The position numbers were made by a program, and so were the translations under genes. A stretch of 46,163 nucleotides of DNA from Pirellulaceae bacterium (GTDB taxonomy: Bacteria > Planctomycetota > Planctomycetia > Pirellulales > Pirellulaceae), in contig JAKVBZ010000040.1 of the NCBI GenBank assembly GCA_022448645.1, forward strand, positions 1 through 46,163. The letters are read 5' to 3'. The first letter of the stretch is position 1; each line of letters starts with the position of its first letter. Of the stretch, positions 9,178 through 18,129 are shown piece after piece. The notes under the pieces are model-generated. The model was not told where the DNA came from. It did not search any database and saw only the letters and a list, made by a program, of their open reading frames with translations.

Positions 9178-10158
9178 ATGAAAGCAGAACGACGACACGA
9201 ACTACAAACGAACGTACTTGCCGATTGGTTGGCCCAGAAAATAGAGATTGTTAAACCGTATGGGCGTCTGATTGTGGGCGCCATGGGGGTGCTTTTCGTT
9301 TTGGCTGGCGTTTGGTCTTACATGGCAAATCGCCAATTCTTGCAGGAAGCAGTTGCTTGGCAGGAGTTCTATGCGGCTGTCGAGCGACAGAACGAATCGC
9401 AGCTTCTCGAGGTAGCCCAACGATATGATGGCACCGAAGCCGGTTTGTGGGCCAGTTACAGATTGGCGGACATGACGTACAACCAGGGAGCGCGAGAACT
9501 GTTCGATGATCGGAAAGAAGCGAATGAGCTCTTGTTGACTGCCCAGTCGAAGTATGAAGACGTGGTTAGCCAAGCAAAGAAACCATTTCTAAAACAACGT
9601 GCAATTTTTGGCTTGGCCCAGTCGTTGGAAGCTCGAAACGATTTGAAAAATGCTAAGCGGTGGTACGATGAGCTGGCTGAATCGTGGCCTGACAGTGCGT
9701 TGGGAAATCACGCCAGCCAGGCGGCACAACGGCTGCGAAATCAGGAGTCGTTTTACGATTGGTTTTCTGACCAGCAGCCGAAACCGGCCGTTAGTTTAAC
9801 AGGTGATTCTTCCATGGAGTTTGGTGGATTCGGTGAGCCAGGCGAGGCGGGCGGTGATACCAGTTTTCTCGACGACTTGCCCGATGGGGGAAGTGGAACA
9901 AGCGAGGCTTTTCCTGGTCCTGATCTGAATGCGCCCGCCAGTGGTCCTGCCGAAGAAAGTGTTTCGACGGGAAGCCAGGATCTGAATCTCGACGCACCTG
10001 GTCTCAGTGACGACCAAAACAGTGACGACCAAAACAGTGACGACCAAAACAGTGTACCCACGCCAGCCGATACTTCTTCCTCGGACGACGCCGCTTCATC
10101 CGAGACGCAATCCGCTGATCCTCAACCAACCGATCTCGATGCCGGAGATGGCGAGTAG
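9178..10158 (+). CDS. Membrane-anchored YfgM-like TPR protein with acidic C-terminal tail
   Basis: A 326-residue protein with a cytoplasmic N-terminus, one membrane helix at about residues 29-49 (LIVGAMGVLFVLAGVWSYMA) and a helical region at 55-200 resembling the YfgM/tetratricopeptide-like fold: repeated A..L....Y pairs, including YDGTEAGLWASYRLAD and LEARNDLKNAKRWYDELA. The remaining 120 residues are low complexity, rich in Ser, Asp, Gly and Pro, and contain a perfect 15-base tandem repeat. In proteobacteria YfgM is an ancillary SecYEG-periplasmic chaperone factor; transfer of that role is inference. The gene is followed 12 bases later by the pseudouridine synthase, so they may share a transcript. 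Confidence 0.6.
   Translation: MKAERRHELQTNVLADWLAQKIEIVKPYGRLIVGAMGVLFVLAGVWSYMANRQFLQEAVAWQEFYAAVERQNESQLLEVAQRYDGTEAGLWASYRLADMTYNQGARELFDDRKEANELLLTAQSKYEDVVSQAKKPFLKQRAIFGLAQSLEARNDLKNAKRWYDELAESWPDSALGNHASQAAQRLRNQESFYDWFSDQQPKPAVSLTGDSSMEFGGFGEPGEAGGDTSFLDDLPDGGSGTSEAFPGPDLNAPASGPAEESVSTGSQDLNLDAPGLSDDQNSDDQNSDDQNSVPTPADTSSSDDAASSETQSADPQPTDLDAGDGE
10006..10050 (+). repeat. Three perfect 15-base tandem repeats inside the YfgM-like gene
   Basis: The unit AGTGACGACCAAAAC occurs three times without mismatch at 10006-10020, 10021-10035 and 10036-10050, and encodes SDDQN three times in the disordered tail. Perfect identity indicates recent slippage or expansion. The unit length is a multiple of three, so copy-number change keeps the frame. 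Confidence 0.97.
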
Positions 10159-10170
10159 CGTTGTCTTCTC

Positions 10171-11199
10171 GTGGCATTATGGTCAAGTGCCGTCATCTTG
10201 AGCTCCCAGAACCAGGATAGCCACGTTTTTGCGCTCGAGGTCGCTGACAACGAAGCGGGCCAACGTTTGGATGTGTTTCTTGCTAATCGGTTTCCCAATT
10301 ACAGTCGAGTTTTTCTTCGGCGAGCCATCAATGCGGCTCAGGTTACGGTAGATGGGAGTCGAACGAAGGCAGCGTGGCGGTTGCGACCCGGACAGAAGAT
10401 TCATGTTTCTTTGACCGAAATACCACGGGAAGGCCCCCAACCTGAAGATATTCCCTTGGACGTCCTCTATGAGGACGATCATCTTGTCGCCGTCAATAAA
10501 CCGTCTGGCATGGTAGTGCACCCGGCCAAAGGACATTGGCAAGGCACATTGGCTGGAGCTCTAGCATTTCATTTTTCGAAATTGAGTCAGGTAGGAGGTG
10601 CAACTCGGCCAGGGATTGTGCATCGACTGGATCGGGAGACAAGTGGAGTATTGGTGGTTGCCAAAAACGATGCGGCGCACTTGGCGCTGGCCAAACAATT
10701 TGAACAGCGTGATGTAGAAAAGCAATACTTTGCCATTGTGCAAGGCGTCCCCGATCGAGACCGTGATGTCATACAGCGGACGATTGGTGTGCACCCTTAT
10801 CAACGAGAGAAGATGTGCATTCGCGAAGGACATGCTACGAGTCGAGACGCATCCACTTTCTACGAGGTGGCACACCGTTTCGGAAGATTCACGACAGTCA
10901 ATGTGTTTCCTAAAACAGGTCGGACACATCAAATTCGTGTTCACTTGTCATCGATCGGTACGCCAGTGTTATGTGATCGACTGTACGGAGGTAGGTCCAG
11001 GGTTACATTGGGAGAATTGGTGCCGAACCATACGGTCGTTCAGGATCCCGACCAAATCGCACTGGACCGATTGGCGCTGCACGCGTTTAAATTGCGCCTG
11101 CGCCACCCATGTGATGACCGCTGGTTAGAGTTTTCGGCAGACCTACCCGATGAACTAAGCAGGATTGTTCGGTACCTGCACGGTGACTTGGAGGGATAA
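10171..11199 (+). CDS. RluD-family 23S rRNA pseudouridine synthase
   Basis: A 342-residue RluA/RluC/RluD-type enzyme that isomerises uridines in large-subunit rRNA. An N-terminal S4 RNA-binding domain (about residues 25-85: GQRLDVFLANRFPNYSR, VTVDGSRTKAAWRLRPGQ) is followed by the catalytic domain with VVHPAKGHWQGTL, the HRLDRETSG motif carrying the catalytic Asp154, and TGRTHQIRVHLSSIG. The start is uncertain: GTG 10171 and TTG 10198 are both in frame, and neither has a strong ribosome site. The order S4 plus catalytic domain and the length favour RluD over RluA. It follows the YfgM-like gene with a 12-base gap. Confidence 0.88.
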   Translation: MALWSSAVILSSQNQDSHVFALEVADNEAGQRLDVFLANRFPNYSRVFLRRAINAAQVTVDGSRTKAAWRLRPGQKIHVSLTEIPREGPQPEDIPLDVLYEDDHLVAVNKPSGMVVHPAKGHWQGTLAGALAFHFSKLSQVGGATRPGIVHRLDRETSGVLVVAKNDAAHLALAKQFEQRDVEKQYFAIVQGVPDRDRDVIQRTIGVHPYQREKMCIREGHATSRDASTFYEVAHRFGRFTTVNVFPKTGRTHQIRVHLSSIGTPVLCDRLYGGRSRVTLGELVPNHTVVQDPDQIALDRLALHAFKLRLRHPCDDRWLEFSADLPDELSRIVRYLHGDLEG

Positions 11200-11382
11200 T
11201 GAATGTAGGTTAGTGGGGGCTGGTTGGTGACAGCATGATGGATCCTGCCGTTGTGCCTGGGGTTTCTCTCGGGAACTTTGTGCAACGGGTTGCAAATGGG
11301 ACGTTGATGCGAAATCATGAAAAGCCTACCGTACGCTCAATCATCTTAATTCCGTCAGAAGAAATCACGTCAGGCAGGTTCC

Positions 11383-12453
11383 ATGGCCTCAGAAAACGTT
11401 AAGAAGATATTGGTAACGGGAGGTGCGGGGTTCATTGGTAGTTGTTTCATAAGGATGTGGTTGGCGGAAGAATCTGCTCAGCTGGTGAACCTTGATAAAT
11501 TAACATACGCGGGGAACTTGGCCTCTTTGGCACCGGTCGACAGGCACCCAGGTTATACGTTTTGCCATGGTGATATTGGTGACACGGATCTAGTTCGTGA
11601 ACTTCTTTCCAAGCATCAACCGTCAGCCATTGTCAATTTTGCTGCCGAGTCACATGTCGACCGTTCGATCGATGGGCCGTTAGAGTTCGTCATGACGAAT
11701 GTCGTCGGGACTTGTCGGCTGTTGGAGGCGGTGCGAGATTATTGGTTTGCCTTGGAGGAGGATCGACAGGATCTTTTTCGCTTCTTGCACGTGTCTACGG
11801 ACGAGGTTTTTGGTTCCTTGGGTTCGACGGGCCATTTTACAGAAACGACATCCTACGCTCCCAATTCTCCTTATTCTGCCTCGAAAGCTTCCTCCGACCA
11901 TTTTGTGCGTGCTTATCAACATACATTTGGCCTGCCAACGCTCATTACAAATTGCAGTAATAATTACGGACCGTACCAGTTTCCAGAAAAACTGATCCCC
12001 TTGATGATCTTGAATGCGTTCGAAGGCAAGCCGTTACCGGTATATGGTGACGGAACCAATGTGCGTGATTGGTTGTTCGTCGAAGATCATTGTCGAGCGA
12101 TTGCTGCGGTATTGACGAGTGGTGAGCCGGGCGAAACCTACAATGTGGGTGGTAACTGCGAGTTGACGAACCTGGAAGTAGTCGAACGCATTTGCGAGAC
12201 TGTCGATCAGATTAGTCCCGACTTGCCACATCATCCTTGTCGAAATTTGGTTCAATTTGTCAAGGACCGTCCGGGACACGACCAGCGTTATGCGATCGAT
12301 GCTACGAAAATCGACCAAAAGCTGGGATGGCGACCGACGCTTGATTTTCAGTCTGGATTGGAGCAAACGGTTCACTGGTACTTGGAACATTCTGAATGGA
12401 TCTCGGACGTGACTTCAGGGAATTATCAACGTCAGCGGCTAGGGCTTGGCTAG
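11383..12453 (+). CDS. rmlB: dTDP-glucose 4,6-dehydratase (RmlB/RfbB)
   Basis: A 356-residue extended SDR enzyme that converts dTDP-glucose to dTDP-4-keto-6-deoxyglucose, the entry to rhamnose and other deoxysugars. It shows the NAD-binding TGGAGFIGS, the [13 protein letters not shown] loop, the catalytic STDEVFG (Asp140, Glu141), [10 protein letters not shown] (Tyr164, Lys168) and the substrate loop [18 protein letters not shown]. All catalytic residues are present. It opens the glycan cluster, but the usual partners RmlA, RmlC and RmlD are not in the window, so the end product is unknown. A gap of almost 800 bases separates it from the next gene. Confidence 0.93.
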   Translation: MASENVKKILVTGGAGFIGSCFIRMWLAEESAQLVNLDKLTYAGNLASLAPVDRHPGYTFCHGDIGDTDLVRELLSKHQPSAIVNFAAESHVDRSIDGPLEFVMTNVVGTCRLLEAVRDYWFALEEDRQDLFRFLHVSTDEVFGSLGSTGHFTETTSYAPNSPYSASKASSDHFVRAYQHTFGLPTLITNCSNNYGPYQFPEKLIPLMILNAFEGKPLPVYGDGTNVRDWLFVEDHCRAIAAVLTSGEPGETYNVGGNCELTNLEVVERICETVDQISPDLPHHPCRNLVQFVKDRPGHDQRYAIDATKIDQKLGWRPTLDFQSGLEQTVHWYLEHSEWISDVTSGNYQRQRLGLG

Positions 12454-13241
12454 CATGCCCGATACTTTGAGCCCATTCTTTGGGGTGAGTCATTTTGCAC
12501 GCGGGCGGTGTGATCACAATGTGGTTGGACGTGACTCGGTTCATTTGCAAACGATAGACGCACAGAATACTTTGTTGTTTCCTTAAGACTAGCGAGTCGT
12601 CAGTGTTGTTTTTTTACAACCGGGGGGCAATCGTGTCGTGGGAAGACGAATCAGAATGTGGTCGATGACACCGGATGACTTGCGTCATCGTTGCAGATTA
12701 CCACTCCGAGTTCGTTTTACCGAACAATATCGGTGTTGGCACTGGTTTTGCCGATGTTCGAACTGAGTTGGTTAGACCGCTGTCATTCTCAATTCCCCAG
12801 CCGGTAAAATCGTGGTATTCCGTACACTCTTGTTTGGAGCGATGTGTTGACATGTTTTTGGCGTTGGAAGTCATGGGAAAGGGAAGAAGCAAGGTGATCG
12901 GGAACTCCCGCAGGGAGTAGACGGTATCGTCGTGTCCTTGTAGAGAAGTTAGGTCGTTCAAAATCAAAGATTGACCTTATAATGAACTGTCACGTGTGAT
13001 TTAGATGCGAGATTGGTGTCTCCGGTCATCTCAATAAAGAACCATAGGAAGGAATTGAGTTTTTGATGTGACTGTTGGATGAAGTCCACATGCATGACGA
13101 CCGGTAAGCCGTGGGAAATCGGTATAACCCAAGGATAGAAAAATCTGAGAATCGGATCATAATGCAGGCTCAATCCAGTAAGTAAATATGACTTTGTGAA
13201 TCGGAACGGTAGCGTCCGTCGACGCATAAAGGAAGAAGTAC
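12454..13241. other. Long non-coding gap inside the glycan cluster
   Basis: No supported gene. Open frames at 12675-12920 (+) and 12964-13227 (-) lack motifs, start signals and neighbours that would explain them. The stretch holds a perfect inverted repeat (GATGAC-TTGC-GTCATC, 12674-12689) and, about 50 bases on, a sigma-54-like element (separate entry). It is most simply a long upstream regulatory region for the gene starting at 13242. Confidence 0.5.
12736..12752 (+). promoter_or_regulatory. Candidate sigma-54 (-24/-12) promoter
   Basis: The bases TTGGCACTGGTTTTGCC match the RpoN consensus TGGCAC-N5-TTGC, with the invariant GG and GC separated by exactly ten bases. Transcription would start near 12763 and run toward the membrane-anchored epimerase gene, leaving a leader of nearly 480 bases. 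I noticed no second site of this quality in the parts of the window I examined. Sigma-54 control of exopolysaccharide and exosortase-linked genes is known in other bacteria. No enhancer-binding regulator is encoded here, so this remains a candidate. Confidence 0.4.
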
Positions 13242-14798
13242 GTGCAACGTCTTACGAAAGCTCGCTTTACTCCAGGAATGGTTGTCCGCATGTTTGCGGA
13301 CGCGGCTATTCTGCAGTTGGCCTTAATCGCGGCCATGGGGTTGCGGCTGTTCTGGTTGGTGGCGTTCGAAATTGACCAAGTCGAAGAAGGCTCGGGCATT
13401 GAGCACGTGCTGACGGAACGTTTTTGGGACTACCTCACGTTTTACACTCGTAGTGCTTGGCCGTTGACCGCCATTTGTCTCGCGTTTTTCTACATGTTCG
13501 GCTTCTACACGTACGGGCGATACTATCAAGGTCGTTACAAGGCGCTGGTCGTGTTTCAAGCCGTCACTCTTAGTTACATGACATTTGGTTTTGTGACCTT
13601 TTTCTTCCGCGCCATTACGTTATCAGAGATTCCTCGCGGTGCATTGTTGCTGGCATATGTGTTTAGTGTTCTTTCTTTAGTGGGCGCGCGTGTTTGGACC
13701 CGTATGTGGGAACAGATTGTTCGTCCGGAGCATGAGGCTATTTCGCGTAGGTCGGGCCGTTGCGTGCTCGTGATTGGGGGGGCCGGATACATTGGGTCGG
13801 CGCTGGTGCCGAAGCTTTTGGAGCGAGGATATCATGTGCGTCTGCTGGACGCCTTACTGTTTGGCAAGGAACCGATTGCACATTTTTCTGACCACCCCAA
13901 CGTGGAGATCATCGAAGGGGATTTTCGCCATGTGGAAAACGTGGTGGAAGCCATGCAAAATGTCGATTCGGTGGTTCATTTAGGGGCGATCGTTGGCGAC
14001 CCGGCATGTAACTTGGACGAGAGCCTAACCATTGACGTCAACCTTTCCGCGACTCGTATGATTGCTGAATTGGCAAAATCGGCAGGCGTGCAACGATTCG
14101 TTTTCGCCAGTACCTGTTCGGTCTATGGGGCTTGTGACGAGGTTTTGGATGAGCACTCGATTGTGAAGCCAGTCTCTTTGTATGGGAACACGAAGCTGGC
14201 TTCGGAACGCGTTTTGTTTTCGATGGCGAACGATCACTTTCGACCTACGGTGGTTCGGTTTGCCACGATTTACGGTTTTTCCGGCCGCACACGTTTTGAT
14301 TTGGTTGTCAATCTGCTCACGGCAAAAGCTAAGATTGACGGCGAGATCACAGTTTTTGGTGGTGACCAATGGAGGCCGTTTGTGCACGTTGACGATGCCG
14401 CGGTTGCTGTAGATGTTATCTTGGACGCGCCGATCGAGCTTGTGGGGCGAGAGATCTTCAATGTAGGATCGAACGAACAGAATCATACCATTTCGGAAAT
14501 CGGCGAAATGATTCAGCAGCACGTTGTCGATGCCAAGTTGACATTGTCAGGTAACGACGGAGATATCCGCAATTATCGCGTCGATTTCAGTAAGATTCAC
14601 AATTGGTTGAACTATAAGCCCAACTGGTCCGTAGATCAGGGGATCCAACAAGTGTTGGGGGCGATTGCCAGTGGAGAAGTCACCAACTACCAGGACACCC
14701 GCTACAGTAATGTGGCGTTCTTGCGTCAAGAAGGTACGGATACGTTGCGTCGAGACGAATGGGCGCGTAAGCTTCTGCGGGACTTGGCCAACGAATAA
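13242..14798 (+). CDS. Membrane domain fused to NAD-dependent SDR epimerase/dehydratase
   Basis: A 518-residue fusion. Residues 1-165 hold about four membrane helices, with FYMFGFYTYGRYYQGRYK between them, resembling the N-terminal membrane module of CapD/PglF-type dehydratases and long polyprenyl-phosphate sugar transferases. Residues 173-500 form an extended SDR domain: the Rossmann motif GGAGYIGS (Gly179-Gly185), VVHLGAIVGDPACNLDE, ASTCSVYG and the catalytic Tyr314/Lys318 in YGNTKLASE, then RPFVHVDDAA and FNVGSNEQNHT. The SDR part looks like UDP-hexose epimerases, not like the CapD dehydratase domain. GTG 13242 is well supported by GGAAGAAG four bases upstream. It probably acts on a nucleotide sugar at the inner membrane face; substrate unknown. 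Confidence 0.8.
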   Translation: MQRLTKARFTPGMVVRMFADAAILQLALIAAMGLRLFWLVAFEIDQVEEGSGIEHVLTERFWDYLTFYTRSAWPLTAICLAFFYMFGFYTYGRYYQGRYKALVVFQAVTLSYMTFGFVTFFFRAITLSEIPRGALLLAYVFSVLSLVGARVWTRMWEQIVRPEHEAISRRSGRCVLVIGGAGYIGSALVPKLLERGYHVRLLDALLFGKEPIAHFSDHPNVEIIEGDFRHVENVVEAMQNVDSVVHLGAIVGDPACNLDESLTIDVNLSATRMIAELAKSAGVQRFVFASTCSVYGACDEVLDEHSIVKPVSLYGNTKLASERVLFSMANDHFRPTVVRFATIYGFSGRTRFDLVVNLLTAKAKIDGEITVFGGDQWRPFVHVDDAAVAVDVILDAPIELVGREIFNVGSNEQNHTISEIGEMIQQHVVDAKLTLSGNDGDIRNYRVDFSKIHNWLNYKPNWSVDQGIQQVLGAIASGEVTNYQDTRYSNVAFLRQEGTDTLRRDEWARKLLRDLANE

Positions 14799-14922
14799 GG
14801 TTCACGAAGTTGGAGTTGATCGTAAACTGACATGAGAGCCTTGTAGAAATAAAGCGTGGTCTTGATGGTACGCGTTGTGATTACTTGACGGGCTCGACCA
14901 CTTTTCTATTTCATTTGACAAA

Positions 14923-17190
14923 GTGACTTTCGTACGACTTGCTTACAATATTTTGCGGTATCTCGGACCGCGAGTGATTTGGTTGAGAGCTGGCGTGTAT
15001 CTCAATAAGTCACTCGGAACGACGGAGCGCGTGTTCCAAGATCGTCCGTGGGAACAGCTGAAATTATCCGACATTCTGCGAAATGGCGTTCCGACCGACG
15101 CAGCCGAATATGCGGAATACAAACGAACCAATGCCCCCGTTTTCCTCTTCCCGCTAGGGCATCCTCCTCAGGTCCCGAAATCACTTCAAAAAGGGGAGCT
15201 TCAGCGACAGCCCAGCTTGGCACAGCGTGTGGATTTGTTGCGGGCGCAGCGCAGCGTCTATTTTTTTCATCAGCCGTCATCGGAAAAGATAGACTGGTAC
15301 CGAAATCCGTTTGGGCCTGGTCGTAGCGACCCGGAAGCCCACTTTTCTCAACTTCTCGACTTCCATCCAGAGCAGGGAGATTTGCGCACCTTATGGGAAC
15401 CGTCACGCGCTGTTTGGTCGATCGACTGTGCTAAGGCGATGGCAGCAGGTGAGTATGAAGACATCGGAAACCTGTATTGGGGCTGGCTTGATTCCTGGAT
15501 GAACGCGTGTCCTCCCTATCAGGGGATTCATTGGAAATGTGGTCAGGAGAGTTCCGTACGGTTGCTGTCTCTTCTGATCGGGTTTTGGGCAGTGGCCAAC
15601 GATCCGGCAACCAAGGCGGCAAGATTTGAGCAAATAGGGCGCCTCGCCTGGGCAACCGGCTATCGTATTTACCATCACATTCAATACGCCATCTCCCAGA
15701 AGAATAATCACGCCATCTCCGAAGCTGTCGGGTTGATGTTGATTGGCCACCTGTTTCCAGAGTTCAAATGTTCTGCCAGGTGGGAACGCCTGGGACGTCG
15801 CGTATTGGAGCAGGAGGTCCTACGTCAAGCGTACTTGGATGGTAGTTATCTCCAGCATTCGATGAATTACCAGCGGGTGATGATGCAAGGCGCCTTGTTG
15901 GGGTTGCGTTTGGCAGAACTTGCCGAGAAGCCATTTTCTTCAGCGTTTTACGAACGTTTGGGACTTTGTGCTGACTTCATGCTCGAAATGCTAGATCCCA
16001 CAACCGGCCAGACACCGCAGTACGGAAACAATGACGGCGCCCTGATACTGCCGTTCAATGAGTGTGCTTTTGAGGATTTTCGGCCAGTTGTTCAGGCTAC
16101 ACATTTTGCGGTTCATGGCGCACGATGTTTACCCGAAGGGCCATGGGACGAAGACTTGTTGTGGCTGTTCGGCAAGGGAGCGCTGGAGACAAAAGTGGAT
16201 CCGTGCACTGCCAGTGATCGACCGCTTGGTCGTGCATTTGATGATGGCGGATACTATACTCTGCGCCAGACAGAGAGTTGGTCTATGTTACGCTGCCATA
16301 CTTATCGTGACAGGCCGGCTCACTGTGATCCGCTTCATCTCGATTTGTGGTGGAAGGGCATTAATCTTCTGAAAGATTGCGGTACGTTTCAATATTTCGT
16401 ACCAGGCCGTCCTGACTTGGAGTACTATTTCAAGTCGATCGCTTCGCATAACACGGTCCAAATTGATGGGGAAGATCCGTTCGAACTAACATCCCGTTTT
16501 CTTTGGTTTCCGTGGCCACGTGGATTCGTAAGACGGCATGTGGTATCGCAGTCCATTTCTGCTAACACCAAACAGGCACATTGTCTGGAGGCGGAGCATT
16601 ACGGCTACGACCGGCCTCCGTGGAATGCGTTGCACCGGAGGAGTGTGATTGCTTTGGGGCATGATTGGTGGGTGATTGTCGACGATCTGTTCAGCACGAC
16701 CCCGCACCAAATGGTGTTGCGCTGGCACTTGGCAGATCTTCCTCTGATGTGGGATTCGTCTGTCAACCGCGCCTCATTGCGGACCGACCTGGGGGAGGTG
16801 GGTATCTGTTTGGCGACGCATTCTGACACAAGTATTGACGTGAGCGTCATCCGAGGCAGAGATGAGCCGAACAGGGTCCAAGGATTGGCCAGCGCTTACT
16901 ACGGGCAGGTAGCTCCCATTCCTGTTTTGGAGTGGACGAGTCATGTGAGCGAGGCACGTCGCTGCCTAACAGCGGTTGGTCCGGGAGTAGCTCGGGCTTC
17001 GCTGGATCAAAGTGATCGTTCTGAGCCAACGGAGGGTGAACAGCAGTGGATCATTTCGTCGCCTGAGCGATCGTATTGTCTGCGTCTGGCGCGACTTCAT
17101 CGTTCTGTCGGCGAAGTTTACCTGCGGCATGACGAGAAACGGTTGGTGTCTGCTAACGATGTGGAGATCGAATCAGAATTCACCATGTGA
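14923..17190 (+). CDS. Heparinase II/III-like protein of the glycan cluster
   Basis: A 755-residue protein with an N-terminal alpha/alpha-toroid (about 130-430) and a C-terminal beta-rich heparinase II/III domain (about 440-720). Conserved stretches include WSIDCAKAMA, CPPYQGIHWKCGQESSVR, NNHAISEAVGLMLIG, DGSYLQHSMNYQRVM, TPQYGNNDGA, HCDPLHLDLWWKG and SIASHNTVQIDGEDP. The Asn/His, Tyr and His residues of these motifs correspond to the usual lyase site. No signal peptide is visible, although homologues in polysaccharide operons are often described as periplasmic. Such proteins sit beside bi-domain oxidoreductases and WecB/WecC-like genes and may trim uronic-acid polymers during synthesis. The start is GTG 14923, without a strong ribosome site. 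Confidence 0.82.
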   Translation: MTFVRLAYNILRYLGPRVIWLRAGVYLNKSLGTTERVFQDRPWEQLKLSDILRNGVPTDAAEYAEYKRTNAPVFLFPLGHPPQVPKSLQKGELQRQPSLAQRVDLLRAQRSVYFFHQPSSEKIDWYRNPFGPGRSDPEAHFSQLLDFHPEQGDLRTLWEPSRAVWSIDCAKAMAAGEYEDIGNLYWGWLDSWMNACPPYQGIHWKCGQESSVRLLSLLIGFWAVANDPATKAARFEQIGRLAWATGYRIYHHIQYAISQKNNHAISEAVGLMLIGHLFPEFKCSARWERLGRRVLEQEVLRQAYLDGSYLQHSMNYQRVMMQGALLGLRLAELAEKPFSSAFYERLGLCADFMLEMLDPTTGQTPQYGNNDGALILPFNECAFEDFRPVVQATHFAVHGARCLPEGPWDEDLLWLFGKGALETKVDPCTASDRPLGRAFDDGGYYTLRQTESWSMLRCHTYRDRPAHCDPLHLDLWWKGINLLKDCGTFQYFVPGRPDLEYYFKSIASHNTVQIDGEDPFELTSRFLWFPWPRGFVRRHVVSQSISANTKQAHCLEAEHYGYDRPPWNALHRRSVIALGHDWWVIVDDLFSTTPHQMVLRWHLADLPLMWDSSVNRASLRTDLGEVGICLATHSDTSIDVSVIRGRDEPNRVQGLASAYYGQVAPIPVLEWTSHVSEARRCLTAVGPGVARASLDQSDRSEPTEGEQQWIISSPERSYCLRLARLHRSVGEVYLRHDEKRLVSANDVEIESEFTM

Positions 17191-17284
17191 TGTAACCTTA
17201 TGTCAGGGGCGTCATTGCCGGATGCCGAAAAGCAGGTTGTTCAGGGTATCGGTCTGTGCGAGAATGCGACCGTTTGTAGGTCCC

Positions 17285-17861
17285 TTGTCAGTGGTTGGCG
17301 CGTCGCACGGCGAGATGGTTTTAAGTTGTGGTTTTTAAGTCACTGTGGGCTAGCTGATTCTAGGAGTGCCGTAGGTGGGCCCATGGCTCAGCTTTGCGAG
17401 TGCAAGGGCAGTCATGGGAATTAGAGACGCGTGAGTGCGGAAATGGCTGCTAGGTCGGTTGCAGATGTCGCGTGGACAATTCTTGATTCAGCCGAACCGC
17501 TTTGTAGGCCCATCCGTACTATGGAGGGAAGGTTGCGTTATTGGGGAAAGGTTGCGTTGTTTTGCGGGAGCGACGGTCCATGGGGAGTCTCGTATAGATG
17601 TTCATGCGGTCTTGAACATATCCGCGATGGTGGACCATAATTGCATCCTTGAATATTTCACTCAGATTGCTTCAGGGGCCAACTTGATCACAGCGTATCT
17701 GTTGGGATGGGGCTTTTCTGGGTACTCATTTGGTCGTCATCGGAAACTTGAATGTCGGGCGTTGGTCTACGGTGGGATCTGGGGCCGTCATGATTCGGGA
17801 TTTGCCTGACAAGGTGGTTGCCGTGGGGTGTCCGGCCGGCATGATCAAAAAACTATCGTGA
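17285..17861 (+). pseudogene. Decayed NeuD/PglD-type hexapeptide acyltransferase
   Basis: Remains of a left-handed beta-helix sugar O-acyltransferase are readable in two frames. In the first frame, SVVGASHGEMVLSC (from 17288) matches the NeuD nucleotide-binding start, then in-frame stops occur at about 17336, 17351, 17369 and 17432. Reading resumes with VRKWLLGRL, VGPSVL, CVIGERLRCFAGATVHGE and NISAMVDHNCILEYF. Near 17690-17705 the frame shifts by one and continues as DGAFLGTHLVVIGNLNVGRW, STVGSGAVMIRDLPDKVVAV and GCPAGMIKKLS, ending at TGA 17861. Four stops plus one frameshift over 190 codons mean decay, not sequencing error alone. An intact protein of the same family follows at 18943. The exact start is uncertain. 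Confidence 0.82.
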
Positions 17862-17886
17862 GTCCAAAATGCAAGGATTTTCTTGA

Positions 17887-18129
17887 ATGGCTGCAACTAC
17901 CGCAGTCAACCGAGTTTTGACCGAATCTGGTCGGCCTGCTCGGGTACTCGAAGATGCCGATAGCCTGTCCGGCACGGTGGGTTTGACATCGCTTGATTTT
18001 GCGCAGGTGGTTGTAAGTTTAGAGCAAGAGTTTGGAATTGATCCTTTTCGTGAAAGTATGCCTCGCATCTCAACGTTTCAAGACCTTGTGGACCTTTACC
18101 AAGAGTCATTAGGGGGCACGGATCAGTGA
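17887..18129 (+). CDS. Acyl carrier protein, glycan-cluster type
   Basis: An 80-residue carrier protein. The phosphopantetheine site is Ser35 in GLTSLDFAQVVVSLEQEFG, where TSLD replaces the DSLD usual in fatty acid synthase ACPs; helices before and after fit the fold. The acidic helix II for docking is present (LEQEF). AAGGAT lies about twelve bases before ATG 17887. The stop overlaps the start of the following reductase (GTGA), so the two are coupled. In glycan clusters such stand-alone carriers usually hold an acyl or aminoacyl group for transfer to a sugar. The loading enzyme is not in the window. Confidence 0.85.
   Translation: MAATTAVNRVLTESGRPARVLEDADSLSGTVGLTSLDFAQVVVSLEQEFGIDPFRESMPRISTFQDLVDLYQESLGGTDQ

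Noticed and set aside
8961..9284. N-terminal extension of the helicase frame
   Set aside because: It overlaps the start of the divergent YfgM-like gene and shows no conserved helicase sequence; ATG 8960 has a ribosome site.
12675..13227. Open frames of 80-90 codons on both strands in the gap before the epimerase fusion
   Set aside because: No motif, no plausible start signal; the region is better read as regulatory.
17285..17861. Programmed frameshifting as an explanation for the broken NeuD-like gene
   Set aside because: At least four in-frame stops occur besides the frameshift, and no slippery heptamer is evident at the junction.
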